The notes beneath the pieces were generated by a model that did no database searches, was not told where the DNA came from, and saw nothing but the letters and a program-made list of their open reading frames with translations. A program made the position numbers and the translations under genes. Positions 13,101-25,430 of a stretch of DNA of 64,000 nucleotides are shown here, piece by piece. Origin of the DNA: Orthonyx spaldingii (taxonomy: Eukaryota > Chordata > Aves > Passeriformes > Orthonychidae). Numbering within the stretch: position 1 is the stretch's first letter; each line of letters begins with the position of its first letter. The stretch covers positions 1,240,911-1,304,910 of the forward strand of contig VZTJ01001438.1 of the NCBI GenBank assembly GCA_013397795.1. Direction: 5' to 3'.

Positions 13101-16100
13101 AGAAAAGAAATAACAGCTTGTGCAAACCAAGGATCCCAAGGGATTTGTAAATTCTGCCACTGGGAAAATACTGGTTCCTTAGTATTCCTCATTAATGTGT
13201 TTTAAAGGAGTTTTTCATAACCTGTTCTACCAATTGTAGATAATTACTAGATAGGATTTCAGTTGCCCTAACACAGTTCAGAGGAGAGTGGGAGAGCTGG
13301 AACATCCAGCACAGATAGACAAGTCCACTGGGGAAATCAGGAGCCTGGAGGACCACAGCACAGAGAGTGAGCTGGGGACATGTGTCTGTTTGCTGCCGTT
13401 TATCTGGCACTGCTGGGACTATATTCCCATATGGGATTGCATCGAGACGCCTGCAGCCTCAGCGTGCTCATCCGACCAGCACTTGTACCCTCCTTCTGTA
13501 ACACGTTCCTTCCCCAGAGGGACAGAGCTGCCTGTTGCTTTGTGAAGGCTGAAGCTGGGAGGAAACAAAATTGCATGAAGGATTAAAAATGATTGCATTT
13601 TTCTTTTTTCTTGCTTATATCTCTCTCTTCTGCCCTTGCAGGTTGATAGGCTGATGGAACTGTATTTTAAGTACCTGGATGCAATGCAGGCAGCTGATAA
13701 GAAGATTGATGGGGAGAAACATGTATGTATTGCTTAAGTTTTGCCAGGCTATGTCTGTAACACCTCTGCACAGCCATGTCATCTGCACAGGACTTCTGGC
13801 TCAGCCAGTCACTATTCTCAGGTGTGCCCTCATACCTGTTCTGTTACCTCTTCATTCCTATTGGCTCACTCTCCAGGTTCCAGGTAACCTCAGATAAAAT
13901 GCACCAAGAATTTCTCTACAAGTGCTTCTGGCTGTCTCTTGGAGTGAATTTTACTAGAAGTACCTAAGTCTGTGCTTCAATTTGCCTTCACTTTTACCTG
14001 GCTGCAGTCCTGCTTGGTTTGGCAGATGGAGAGCAGGTGAAATGCAGAGAGACAATTACATGATAATGTGCGAGGCCTCCTACCCTGGTCTGTAGAGTTG
14101 TGATCAGCAGCGAGCAAGTGTCTGTGTTGATGAGTTAGCTGAGGTGCAGCCAAGGGCTGTGTGCTCTCTGCACACCAGCAGTGAGTGTTTGAGTGACACG
14201 AGCCTTGGTACCGCACAGCACTTTCTTGGAACTGAAGCTGGAACAGACCTTTTGAAAGGGAACGATCGGCTGGAGTCAGGAAGCAGCTTGCGGAGTTGTT
14301 AGCGAGCTTGGCCAGCTTCCCACAAGATTATGTGTATCAGTGCTGGGGAGGGCGTGAGATTGATTAGCGCCGACGGAGAGCGGTGGCTGCAGCTGCCGTC
14401 CTGCACGCCGCGCGCTCCGCGTGCCACGGGCAGCAGCCCCCCGCCAGGCCCCAACAAACAGCTGCCTGCCGCTGCCAAGGCTGCTGCTCCAGGCACTGCC
14501 AGACATTCCGAGGGCATCGCAGCGCTGCTGCTGCTCAAAGAGGCACGGGAGTGAGTGATGAATGGAGCTGCTTTTGCTGCCAGCACTCAGGCTCCATATG
14601 GACAGCGGCAGCGTCGCCGCTGAGCGGTGCCCTGGAGGAAAACACCGTTTACCCTTTCCTGCTTTCCTTCCACGCTCTGTCCTTCCTCCTCAGAACAGGG
14701 CAAGAAATTATTTGTTCTTTATGTTTTGGTGTTGGTATGGGGGTTTTAGAACTCAAAAACCAGAATGGATTTTTTCAGTTGAAGCCTTGTAGTGTGTTGG
14801 AGCTGCTGTACAGAGCCCTAAAATACCACATGCAGAGCGAGGGTATGTGCCCTTTATCCAGGAACACCCTGGAGCAGCCTGCAAACGTTAACATCTGTAG
14901 CAAACAGCCAGCACAAAGCAGGAGTGGAGAGAATTTGAGTGTGAAGAGGCTTTTGTGGAAGCTCTTCAATTAATAATATTAACTCATTCGTGTCTACTAA
15001 TGCACAAGAGAAGTAAAACTAAGGAACCTCAGATTCTCCTCCTGTATCCAGAATAAATTGACCTCAATTCTTTACCTCCTGTTAGAACTAATAATAGGAT
15101 TTGGCAGAAGCATCTCATGGGTGCAACATATTGGGCACAACGTGTATAAAATATGATGTTGAAGTTCATTCCTAGCTTGGAACGCTCTTGGAGAATTATC
15201 ATTTACTTTATTTTGTAGCATCATCAGATGGTCAGTGGGACATGGTCTCCTGATACCTGAGGTGGCTCAAGCATTTCCCCCACACAGAAACAGGCAAAAG
15301 CCATCATTCTGTCTGTCACATCACGGCACTGCCTGGCTGTGACAGGATTTATGGGGCACTTTAATGTTCCTTGTTGTGGCACATGAATCACTGAGGTGGA
15401 TTGTATGAACACTTTAGAGACTGTGCTCTGTCACTGGGGGGCTTTTCACCTTCCCCTTGCAGTAGAGGACACAGAACCCCAAAAATCTGGTATACAGATC
15501 CTCACCTTTCTCCATGCCCCATAGAAAACTATACTTGGTAAGATTTTACAGGTTCGGCCTACTCTGACAAGAGTGAGATCCGAGTCTGATGGACAGAGTA
15601 TCCTGGTGTAAGTCTTGCATTACAAGGAGTGAAAAGCTGATTACACAAGGAATGACTGAGTGCTTTATCTTTAGTAGTGCAGCTGGCATAAGAAGCTCCT
15701 GCTCTTGCCATTCTCCTCCTTTTTATTTCTTTTAGCTTGGCTTATTTTAGTGATCTGGTTTATAGCCCTGCTTTTCAGCCCATGGCAGTGATGGTGGGGG
15801 AATAGCTGAGGGTGGAAGGGAGGGGAAGAATTTCTGAAGCCAGCTGTTTTGATGAGGAACAGTTATAGAAAACTGCACCCTAATATGAACTGTGAAACAG
15901 GGTGAGGTCACTGAGCTTCTTCTCAGTGTTACCCCCTTGTTTACTTCAGAGGAATCTGTTCAGAAGAGTTCAGAGGTGATAACTTGGTGATTATCTTAAT
16001 TAATGTGAAACCCAGGAGCAAAGTCCATGAGAGCATTGTCTCCAACACCTGATGCCTGTCTTAGCACTATTCAGAGTTTTTAGTTAATGAAAATATCTTG

Positions 16101-19100
16101 TTCTCTTCTCAGTTTCTTTAATTATTTCTGTAGGAAACGGTGCAACATCCTGTGGCCTTTACCTCTCTCTAAAATGAGGTATAATTATGGGTGTCAGCAA
16201 TAGCCTTGATGATCTCTAAAGATGGTCGGAAATGACAAGAGATAGTTTAATATTTTTATAGTTCCACAGAAAATTATGCTCATCAGGTTTATTCAATAAA
16301 ATATTCTCACCAGACACTTTGTGCTATAATGACTTACAAATTACATGCTAATTGTGCTACAGTTCAGCCACTCCATCCTTGAAAGGAAGAGGTGGAACTC
16401 CTAGGATGACTGTGGTATCCACAGGTGGGGATAACAGGTGGGGGTTTGTGTCAGCTCATCTTTTCAGTTTGGTGTAGAAACACCGAATTGCCTGGAGCTG
16501 TGCCGAGGGCAGAACGTGATGGCTGTGAGTGTGGCTCTTAGCTTGTGGTCTGAAGGCTCCTCTTGAGCATGTCTTGCATCCCTCAACTCTCCCCACTGAT
16601 ACAGACAGAAAGTAGTAAGGGGAGAGACTCCATCCTTAGAGCTATTGTGGTGGTTGTTTTGATGCATGGCCATTTGGAACGTGCTCATTTCTGTCCATCT
16701 GGATTGGCCTCGCCGCTCCACGTGGTGTGGATATAAAACCAGGATCCCAGAGGTGTTCTTTGTTCTTGATCAGTACCCATTCCTTCTACTCTGCCCAGCT
16801 GTGCAGTGCTGGAAGGTGAGTGATAGATGAGGAGGGAGGAGGATGCAGAAATCTCGTCCAGTGCCTGTGTGGAGCAGTGTGATCTTTGGTACAGCATTGG
16901 CACATCCATTGCATCTTTAGGCTTGGAGTCTCTACTTGACACCTCGAGGCCTGTCAGTCCTGCCTCATTAGTGTGAGAGAAGCTCATTTTAGCTTCACAG
17001 AAGCCCATCTTATTGCTGTCTTCTCCCATCAGCAAGGGGCATCTCAGTACATATTGCTGGCAGATTAGAAATGGCACCTGAGCGCTCATTTGGAGGTTAG
17101 CGACTGACAGCTTTGAAAGAGAGACCGAATGGGAAGGGGGCTGCCTGGTACTGTACTGGAGGCAGATTAGCACTGAAAGGGTGGCTGTGGTTTTTTTAAA
17201 AAAAAAAAAAAAAGAATTGCAAAAAGGCATCTTAAAACTGTACTTGTCTTCTAATTCATACCTGCTTAATTTACTGGCACAAAATAATCGTCTCTGCCGA
17301 GAGGGGCTGTTAGAGCCGCCGCCGCTGTGTAATCAAGACCGTGGCTGCCTGGATCCTGCTCCTGTGATCGCCGTGCTGGGATCAGAATACTGAGCAGACC
17401 CGGCCTTTGTTTCTTGCTCTGGAGATTCAGAGTCCTGGCCTGTGGATGTTTTTCTGCTCAGGAATTTAGCACTGTTGAGCAGAGCAGCCAATGAGCCTGT
17501 GTGCAGTGTGGAGGCTGAGCGGTGGTTCAGGAATAAGTGTGTTGTCTTTCTTGAATGTTTTTTTTTTGATAATTCAGTCAGTATTCAGCTCTCTCACTAG
17601 CCAAACTCATCATTGTTTAGCTTTAGAGACCAGATTTGAGCCATTTGGCAGGGATGTAGGGTGAGGGAAGTCACTGCCTGCACAAAATTGGATTTTTCTA
17701 TTTACTGGCAAGAGCTTGCATGCAGGCTTTGCCCAGTCATGCCTGTGCCCATGATTTTGAGAACCTGGAGTAAATGACAGTCATGCATGTGCTGGAGTCT
17801 TCAGGATGTGATGCTAAAGCGTCACATCTGAGTGTAGCCAAAGCAGTTGATTTCACAGCACGATTAAGAAGGCACTGGCTTTTAAACCTGTTCTTTTCCT
17901 GACAGACTGGATTTCCAGAAGGCAAGGAGAAGTATTTCACTACCTGAGCTTTCCTCTCCCTTTCAGGAGGAAGTGGGAATCAGCTGTCTAAGTCACTCCA
18001 TCAGATTTCTATCCAGGGAGCATCCATTGCCCCCATCCAGGGAGAGTTGCACAGGGCTCATTTTCCTTCTTTCACCTAAAACTCTCAACTCACCATCAGA
18101 TGCGAGGGCTTGGCTTGACAGAGCAGCAAAATTTGGCAGCCTCAGCCAGCTTTGGTGCCGGTGACCTTGCGTGTGTGTGTGTGCCTGGAGCACGTGTGCC
18201 CGGGGAGGCGCGTCCTGTGGAGCGTTGCAGGTACGGAGCGCTCGCAGGTGATGGCTCTAATGAGGAAATATTGCTCCGCCGGCGTGCGCCCACCTGCCAG
18301 ACGGCTGCGGAATAAATCACAGAGCTGCAGCCATCTCGCGGGGCTGACGAGCTGCTTCCTTTGTTTAAGGACGAAACCAGAAGACAAACCCCAAAATGCA
18401 GAGGGTGACACGTGACGCAGTTGTTCAGGCCTGACAGCCCCCGTGAGGATGGAGCACAGGCACGTCCCGGGGCCAGCTCAGAGGAGGCTGCTCTGAGCTC
18501 GCTGCCAGGTGGCTCTTGCCTGTATGTTGAAGAAGATGGGCTCTGTAGACATAAGGGATGGAATGGAATGGAGGAATGGAATGGCCTCTTGCATTCTTCC
18601 TGTGGGCAGGTCTCACTGGTGAAACTCATGTATACAGAGGAAGGGTGGATGGTGGGTCGTCATTCCTGTGGGAGTCAGCGCTCTTTGGCTACAAAACCCT
18701 GGCCTGGGTCTGCCCTGGCAGCACCCCTTATAAACACAGCTGGAAGAGCCTGGCTGGGCATGGAAAAGCTGTCCTTGTGCAGGATTTTCAGACACATTAT
18801 CTCATCTATCAGTCAATAATGAAGCTGGGAGCCCGATAGGTCTTTGAGTGCTCCGGAGTCATGTTCTGCACTGCCGAACAGCACCCTCAGATGGCCAGTA
18901 AAAGAGCAGGTTTTGTTCCATTCTCACAAAGAACTTGTAAACCACGGATACGCGGGTCTGTTCCATGGTCACACACTCTCACCCTTCACTGTAGAAATGT
19001 GATTTGTGTGTTTAAATTAAAATTTTAGCTTGCAGATGGACACACTTCACGACCAGCAAAAGCAAAACCTTCTTCAAACCTGAATGAAATGTTTTGTGAA

Positions 19101-22100
19101 TTTAAATGAATTGTTAAAAACACTTCTTTGGCGAGGCATATATGGCTGATAATGTTTGGGGGAACAAAGCAATTCTTAAGAAACAACAAATTCCACTAAC
19201 ATTTTGCCACTCCTAATGGGAAGTGCTCTGAGAGAATCCTCACAGCTTTCCTTTGTGTGGCTTTACAGGACATGGTGCGTCGAGGAGAGATCATAGACGA
19301 TGACATGGAAGATGAATTCTATCTCCGTCGTCTGGATGCCGGGCTCTTTGTGCTGCAGCTCATCTGTTACATCATGGCAGAGATCTGCAATGCCAATGTT
19401 CCTCAGGTAAAGCTGTGTACAAGGCTGGCAGATCATCTGTGTTTCCATTCATGGTGCAGACAAGGCTCTAAATCCTTGCAAATGCTGCTGCGTTGAGTAA
19501 TTGTGTCTCTAATTCCCTTTTGGGGAGGAAACCTCCTGTTTATTGCACTTGTGTCCATACAGCTCCATCAAGTTGCAGCAGTTAGGAGGGCATTAGTGGG
19601 GACGGAAGCTGATTGTTGTCACTAAATTCGTGTAATCTGTGTGAGTGAGGTCAGTTGATGCTGTTCCTGAGGGAGCAGTGGAAAGGGACCTGCTCTCGGG
19701 AGGTTTCACAAAAGCACAGCTGCAGCTTTTCTTGATCTGTGCAAAATGCTGCATCTGTTTCCTCTGTGAATATACTGGGGTTTGTGAATGCATTCTGTGG
19801 CTTCTTATTTCTGTGCCACGTGCCTTCCTGGGTGTTCCTGAACAGATGCTGAGGGCTGCCAAGACTGAGTTGGTTTTTGTGGTGCTCAGGTCTCTGCTTA
19901 TCTCTCAAAGTGGGAAAAAGTGGGGCTGTTCATGGCCTTGTGTTGCACTGAAGATCTCTTTCTTTTCTTTCCTACTCCCCATCAGATTCGTCAGAGAGTC
20001 CACCAGATCCTGAACATGAGAGGCAGCTCCATTAAAATTGTTCGACACATCCTGAAGGGTGAGTAGAGCTATCCCTGTACACGCGTCTCATCGCTGCCAG
20101 GGACAGCTTGGTCATCGCTTTGCAGGATGAGCCTTCACATGTAATTCTCCTTGGCTTCCTGAGCGTCTCCAGGCAGCAGCTGAGCAGTGTTCCGAGATCC
20201 TGGCAGGGCTGGAATCACCCTGATTAGTGACGTGCTTTGCTTTGCCTCCGAGTCAGGGCACTTGCTTGCTGTAGCTGCTGTCAGAGAACAGCACATCACT
20301 CCACACTTCCATCAGCTCCATCCTGCCTGGAACTCACTGCTGACATTAACGTGAGAGTAAATATTTAAGGGAAGTGTACATGCCTGCTAGAGGGAAGAAT
20401 AGTGGAGTCTCATCTTTCATTAACATGGCCCTGCACTTTACCATCTGCACCATATTAGTACCTGTGGTGTATTTGTCTTGTTCTTAGTGTCAGATTAATA
20501 TGGATTATAGCATTAAAGTATCCTCCATAGCTTTAAAATGTAGCTGTTGTGATTTGCAATCCCAGTTTTAAAGTACTGCTTGTTATTTTTAATGCTTATG
20601 GTGAATTAGAGCAGTGCCTATTTGAGCTGTGGCCTTCCTCTGCAGCCTGCTGTCCTTCAGCAGCAGCCACAGCCAGTGGAACTGAAGGAGAGGAGAGCAG
20701 GACTCAGCCTCTTGCCATGGCCCCTTGGAGCTAAGAGGCTTAGTGGGAGCAGCAGGGAACCAGGGCTACCCAGAGAAGATGCATCCTTATGAAATGTGTC
20801 TGCTCCAAAGGGGCTGTGTTGTTTTCAGTGTGGGGCAAGGAGTCTATTTCTCTTCTGGAGGGAACGTAAGGTTGGCAGCATTTCTGGGATACTGGGCTGT
20901 GTTTCAATGTTTCTGCTTTCTTTGGGAGCAGCCATGTTCTCCTGGGCTTTTCTTGCCCCCACTTCAACACTGGCAGGTACACACAGCTTATTTCCTGCAA
21001 AAACTGTCAGTTTTCTCCCTTCTCATATGCAGGAAAAAAGGAATCAGAAGTCTGGCTTGTATGATGAAATTAAGAGCGATTTTCTGACAGTGTGAGATTA
21101 CCTACAGCTATAGGTGATCTCTGTGGCCCTTGTCCTTGACCACAAAGTGCAAGTTAATGCCTGCTGGTGAGCAGGGGGACTGCATAGGGTGTCTTTTCTG
21201 ATTTTAATTATCATACTTGAAAATTCCTGCCTCTAAACTGCCCCTTTCCAGCGTGGAGTACAGCACACGTCCACGTTCGGATTCCCACATGTGCCCAGGG
21301 CCGTGGGTCCCTGAGGGAGTTGTCTGCACACCTCACAGTCACGGCTCTGGGTTGTTGATTTACATACCAGGCTGAATTGGAGGGCAGCTGCATTAAAATT
21401 TCATCCCATTCTTTCTTTCCCAGACAGTGACTTGCATTGTGAAAGTTTCTCCACGCTTGTATTGGGTTTTGCAAGCTCAGGGTCGTGCTGGGTTGAATGC
21501 TCTCAGCAGCACCACCTTCCCTGCCTGAAGGGGCACGTTGGCTTGTTAATAACGCAGGGATGGGTACAGAGTTTGGGCTCTGACTGCAGCTCTCCCCAGC
21601 TCTTACACTTGCCAGTTTTATAGACTTTTAGAGACAATAGCCAAAACCTCAGTGATAAATTTCTTAGTGGGTCCTTGGGAAATCCTGCAGTGGGATCCGG
21701 GAGGCAGGAGCAGCACTGGGCTCAAGCTGCAGTCTGGCCTCTGAAATTTGAGCTTTTCAGTAGTTCCACACCTGTGTCCACATCCATGGTCAGCACAGAT
21801 TCACCAGCTTTTAACAGCAGCAACTCCAGGGACATACACCTGCCCCTGAAGGAGTCAGTTCCCTGGGCACAGCTTCCCAGGGAAGCAAAGGGGTTGGAAC
21901 AGGGATTTGGATGTGAACCCTGCAGTGTCCTGCTGGGGTGCTGGGGCCAGCAAAGGACTTCCAAAACTTCAGTGGAGTCAACTGAACAAGACTCTACTAC
22001 AAGTGACTGAGAGATCAGGAGCTTGAGCCTTGGCTGGAATGTTTCCAGGCTACTTCCCAACTTGCTCTCAGGACAGATGAGGACTGGTTTATTTTTACTT

Positions 22101-25100
22101 TTCGTTCACTGTTTTGCTCTTGTTCAGTTTTTATTTTCTATTTTTGCATACTAATTAGGTGCTCAGTTTTTAGTTTGATTTTTATGGCCTACATATTCTC
22201 CATGTTTCTCTGGCAACCTGACAGCTGATGGATCCCTTGGGGTGGCTCAGAATTACTTACGATGCAAGCAAGGAAGCGAGACTGTTTTCTTATGGTAGGG
22301 CTTTCAAGGGGGAGGAGTGGGCAGGGAATAATGGGAGGCTCATTAATGCATTTCTGCAGGCTGACCAGTCCTCCCACACTTCCTTTTTCTGGAAGATCAA
22401 GCATTTCTTGCAACAGGACAGTTAGTTTATGCTTTGGGAGAAAACAACTGAGCGGTGTGTGCCTTGGCTAGGGAGCTGTTTTGGGGATGGAGGCTGGATT
22501 TGTGACTGCAGCACTGTCTGTATCTTGGGGAGGTGCCTGGTCTCCATCTGTCATTGGGAATGGAGTGAGGCACAGGCCTCTCTGAAGCAAAACTTGGCTC
22601 TGGAGTGGCAATCTCCCTGTTCCTCACTGATCCAGAGGGACCAGCCATTGACCCTGGCTCCCTTGGGAGCTGTGTCAGAGCTGCTCCTGCTGAGGCCCCT
22701 CCCCAGGACACCCCTGGTGCCAGGTGAGCGGGCACACCAGGAGCTGGGAATGTGAAATGTTTGCTGCACATTCCAGCCCAAACCTGTTAGCACAGGTAAG
22801 CACAAAGGAAGGGTCAGTGTGCTCTGGGGATGGAGCTCAGTCTGGCTCATGGTGCCTCCATCTGTGCAGGCTCTGGAGCTTCCAATATCCATTACAAGCC
22901 TCAGTATTTCCCAATTGATTTTTACTGTTCTGTAACCATTGTATTTTGTCTAATGAAGCAGAAACCAATCTTGGGCCCTTTCCCTTTGTGCAGCTACAGC
23001 AGTGTGTAAGCTCTGGTTAACTGTTGGCAGGGGCAGCTTACGTTTGATTTTTTTTTTTTAGCAGTCTCAGTGAAGTGGTGGAATTTTAAATAAAAAAGTA
23101 AATACATAAAATCTCGGTCAGAGATTTACTTTTTAAAGCCTGGTTCTGGGGGTTTTATCTGGTGTCTTCAAGCTGCTAATGCTTCAAATGAGCATTAACA
23201 GCTGTCATAACCCAGTAAACATTCTGCCTTGGAGTCACTGGGGCTTTAGTCTTACAAAGCCTAGATGTTTGGAAGTAGAAATGCTGAGCTTTTGGACAAG
23301 ATAAGAAGAATTTGTGTCTTGTTTTTGTTTGGGTGGTCTCCTGGGACAAAGGAAGGGCAGTGTCATTAGTGGCACTCAGCAGCTCCCTGCTTGAGCCCCA
23401 GTCCAAGCAGTCTGTCCATCCTTGCAGCTGCAGGCCGAGCTGCAGGCTGTGCCAGACTTGGAGACTGTGGCTGTCCCTCACCTGGGCTTGGAGAGGCCAC
23501 TGCAGGTGGAAAGTGTTGCCCCTGGGCTGCAATAAACTCCAGCACTTGCATCCACTGTGGCTGTTCCAGAGGCACTCACCCTGATGGAGCACAGAAGGGG
23601 CTGCTGGGGACAGAGCTGGCTCCTCCACCAGCTCCCCGGGGCACAGCGCTGACAGAAGGCTCTGGTACTGCCTGAGGGGACAGGGGGAGCCTGAGCCAAG
23701 TGCCAGCCTTGGCTGCGAAGGGGACCCCATCCCTATGCACTGGGATCAGCTTCTGCCTGAGCTTTGGCTCCCTGGTGCAGCCCTCAGCCAAAGCACAGCG
23801 CAGCAGGGCCAGGCTGCCCCACAGCAGTCAGCCCATACACAGGGAGCTACAAGGAGTCTGTCCTTGTAGGAGCTTTCTGCTGCCTTTCAGAGCTGTGCAG
23901 AGCAGCTCCTCCATCAAGAGAAGGTGCCCTCAGCTGGTCCCTTTGCTGGGACAGTGGGCAGCTCAGGTTGACCTGCAGCAAACCTCAGCATTACCACCTG
24001 CTCATGTTACAGGTACTGGAGCAGTTTATAAATACTAAAAATATTTTTCCCAGAGGCCTGGCAAAGAACTCTACTGCTTTTACATGGAGAGAGAGAGAGA
24101 GAGTACACACATGAGGGAAGACTCCCACATCAGCTAACTTTGCCTGTCCTCACTGCTTTCAGTGCTTCTGTAACAAAAGCTTTGATGGAGCTCAGAGCAC
24201 GTAGCAGTGCTAAACGTATAAATATTAAAGCAAACTTTCTACAGCAACTTACCATTCAGTGCTGAATACAAGCTGTTCTGTTTGTTTGGAAGCAGGCAAA
24301 GAATGCAAGCAGGCGGAGGCAGGGAAGCGCTGTCTTAACCATCAGCCTGCCCCTGATTTCCTCAGATTTGTTCAGCTCCTTGCTTCCGCAGCTCAGAACC
24401 TGCTTTTCATTTTTTCTTTTTAAACCGTCTTTGAAAATGCAGGTTCTGGTGGCAGGAAGGAGGGAGCTGGTAGGGGATGAGAGCTGCCAGCTCCAAATGA
24501 ATGTCAGGAAGGAGAGCTGCAGAGGGAGTGTTTAGTTCTGTGATGTTTGGCCGTGTGCATGGATGGGCAGGACCAGGGTCAGGGTCTGGTGTCCTCTGCC
24601 TGATGACAAGGAGTTTGGTTTGTAGTTAAATCTGAACTGGTGGCTTTTCTTCTGTGTGGTTAAAAGCACTGATAGATGGAGGAATTGGTGTCTTCTCGAC
24701 AAAAATCCTCATTCAGGATGCTTGGACAGCGGGCAGGTTAAACCCAGGACTAGGAATGATTAACAGTTGTCACAGACCCTGTCTGACCTTCCCTGATGAC
24801 ACTCAGTGTCCAAAGGGACCTAGGAAGCTGATGATTTGCAGTGATTCATGGTACTGTTTGCATTTCTTGGGCATAATGCCATTGATTCCCATGCCAGGGA
24901 ATGGGTGCTCCTGCGTGCTGGTGTCTGCTTGGGCCAGAGCAGGGAGTTCTCTGCCTCTCTCTGCCACAGAAGCTTTAATGAGTGCCAGCAGGTGTTTGTT
25001 ATGCAAAGCTTTAACCCTGGGGATGGGCAGGAAAACCATCAATGCTCCCTGCATTAATTCCCATTTGGCTGTTTGCAGTGGCTGTGGATGTAGATTCTGC

Positions 25101-25269
25101 TGTGGTGTCTGCAGGAGTTGTTGCCCTTGGTTTGTTCCTGTTGCACTCAAAGCCTGTCTCCCTCTGCTCTCTCCCTGCAGAGTATGCGGAGAACATCGGG
25201 GATGGGAAGAACCAGGAGTTTCGGGAGAGCGAGCAGAAGCGGATCCTGGATCTGCTGGAGAATTTCTGA
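3985..25269 (+). CDS. CTNNBL1: CTNNBL1, beta-catenin-like protein 1, 3' portion (six coding exons)
   Basis: Coding parts are 3985-4166, 12488-12585, 13642-13722, 19269-19406, 19986-20058 and 25181-25269, all GT-AG with matching phases, giving about 219 C-terminal codons. The human protein has 563 residues, so this covers roughly residues 345-563; the N-terminal NLS and first armadillo-like repeats lie upstream of the window. The match to human CTNNBL1 is nearly residue for residue: KVLDHAMIGPEGTDN, SILASLLRNLRGQQRTRLLN, RLDAGLFVLQ and a terminal LLENF. In known family members this is an armadillo/HEAT-type helical-repeat nuclear protein that binds CDC5L in the PRP19 spliceosomal complex and also AID. 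Differences from human are conservative (for example VLQLICY for VLQHICY). No frameshift or early stop is seen. If the human 16-exon structure holds, these are exons 11-16 (inference). Confidence 0.96.
4167..12487 (+). other. CTNNBL1: CTNNBL1 intron, 8.3 kb
   Basis: Bounded by the gtaggt donor and tttctag acceptor. Mostly unique AT-leaning sequence, with no coding exon or recognisable transposon. A CpG-rich block at about 10.96-11.22 kb stands out and is listed as a candidate regulatory element. Confidence 0.85.
10960..11225. promoter_or_regulatory. Candidate intronic regulatory block with paired GATA motifs
   Basis: About 265 bases of CpG-containing, complex sequence inside an otherwise AT-leaning, CpG-poor intron. 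It carries an inverted GATA pair, GATAA at 11060-11064 and TTATC at 11070-11074, spaced by five bases. Composition and motif density suggest a conserved element, but no alignment was possible, so function is inference. Confidence 0.35.
12488..12585 (+). CDS. CTNNBL1: CTNNBL1 coding exon (HVCSILASLL...NDSEK)
   Basis: Acceptor tttctag, donor gtgagt. The first two bases complete the Glu codon from the preceding exon and the exon ends on a codon boundary (AAG, Lys). It encodes SILASLLRNLRGQQRTRLLN followed by KFTENDSEK, identical to the human protein as I recall it. Confidence 0.95.
12586..13641 (+). other. CTNNBL1: CTNNBL1 intron, 1.06 kb
   Basis: Bounded by the gtgagt donor and cccttgcag acceptor. 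Nothing beyond unique intronic sequence was seen. Confidence 0.9.
13642..13722 (+). CDS. CTNNBL1: CTNNBL1 coding exon (VDRLMELYFK...IDGEKH)
   Basis: An 81-bp in-frame exon (27 codons) between acceptor cccttgcag and donor gtatgt. It encodes VDRLMELYFKYLDAMQAADK followed by KIDGEKH; human has V and E where this has A and D. Too short to be noticed as an open frame on its own; found by phase and homology. Confidence 0.95.
14270..14640. promoter_or_regulatory. Candidate CpG-rich intronic element
   Basis: A local rise in GC and CpG within a CpG-poor intron, including a dense stretch around 14,395-14,420. Two open frames of 95 and 74 codons cross it but have no similarity I recognise and no splice logic, so they are read as composition effects. 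An enhancer or minor intragenic CpG island is possible. Confidence 0.3.
18095..18420. promoter_or_regulatory. Candidate intronic element with E-boxes and a SOX-like site
   Basis: CpG-rich unique sequence containing CAGGTG (18245-18250) and CACCTG (18291-18296) E-boxes and a CCTTTGTTT SOX-like motif (18359-18367). The same block carries a short TG run. This is motif clustering only; conservation was not tested. Confidence 0.3.
18555..18584 (+). repeat. Short GGAAT-type pentanucleotide repeat
   Basis: About 30 bases made of imperfect GGAAT units (GGATGGAATGGAATGGAGG then AATGGAATGG). Too short to be a satellite array. Confidence 0.7.
19269..19406 (+). CDS. CTNNBL1: CTNNBL1 coding exon (DMVRRGEII...NANVPQ)
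   Basis: A 138-bp in-frame exon (46 codons), acceptor ctttacag, donor gtaaag. It encodes DMVRRGEIIDDDMEDEFYLR, then RLDAGLFVLQLICYIMAEIC and NANVPQ. The DDDMEDE acidic patch differs slightly from human NDTEEE. Confidence 0.95.
19407..19985 (+). other. CTNNBL1: CTNNBL1 intron, 0.58 kb
   Basis: Short intron between the gtaaag donor and ccccatcag acceptor, with a good polypyrimidine tract. Nothing else seen. Confidence 0.9.
19986..20058 (+). CDS. CTNNBL1: CTNNBL1 coding exon (IRQRVHQIL...VRHILK)
   Basis: A 73-bp exon, acceptor ccccatcag, donor gtgagt. It encodes IRQRVHQILNMRGSSIKIVR then HILK and ends after the first base of a Glu codon that the last exon completes. Confidence 0.95.
20059..25180 (+). 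other. CTNNBL1: CTNNBL1 last intron, 5.1 kb
   Basis: Bounded by the gtgagt donor and ctccctgcag acceptor. Contains a (GA)8 run at 24087-24102. Open frames up to 277 codons near 24.65-25.49 kb run through the real last exon in another frame or lack any recognisable product, and are discounted. Confidence 0.85.
25181..25269 (+). CDS. CTNNBL1: CTNNBL1 last coding exon and stop
   Basis: Acceptor ctccctgcag after a long pyrimidine tract. It encodes (E)YAENIGDGKNQEFRESEQK, RILDLLENF and a TGA stop. The C-terminal LLENF is shared with human CTNNBL1. The 3'UTR follows directly. Confidence 0.96.
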
Positions 25270-25430
25270 GGACCTGGGAGACACCTCTGTGTCTGCCCAC
25301 AAGGATGTGGCGCCAGTTCTCCCTCCTTCTGCCCCTCCTCCAGCCTCTATTGCACGATGAAAGTGATGTTTCTATGAAACTGCTTCTAAATGGGATTTGG
25401 GAGATATTAAAGATAGTTTGCTTTTTTTTA
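25270..25430 (+). other. CTNNBL1: CTNNBL1 3' untranslated region
   Basis: Short UTR of about 160 bp between the TGA stop and the inferred cleavage site just after the ATTAAA signal. The right edge is approximate. Confidence 0.75.
25406..25411 (+). terminator. CTNNBL1: CTNNBL1 poly(A) signal ATTAAA
   Basis: The common variant signal ATTAAA lies 137 bases after the stop. It is followed by a T-run and a GT-rich stretch (tttttttagttcctggtttg), the usual downstream element. Cleavage is expected about 10-25 bases after the signal. Confidence 0.8.

Larger units (their letters stand above)
13723..19268 (+). other. CTNNBL1: CTNNBL1 intron, 5.5 kb
   Basis: Bounded by the gtatgt donor and ctttacag acceptor. 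It contains a 16-A tract near 17.2 kb, a short GGAAT-like repeat near 18.56 kb and three CpG-richer blocks (about 14.27-14.64, 17.28-17.40 and 18.10-18.42 kb). No coding sequence was recognised. Confidence 0.85.

Noticed and set aside
17198..17213. A16 tract as a possible retrogene poly(A) tail
   Set aside because: No exon-like or coding sequence upstream on either strand; read as a simple A run.
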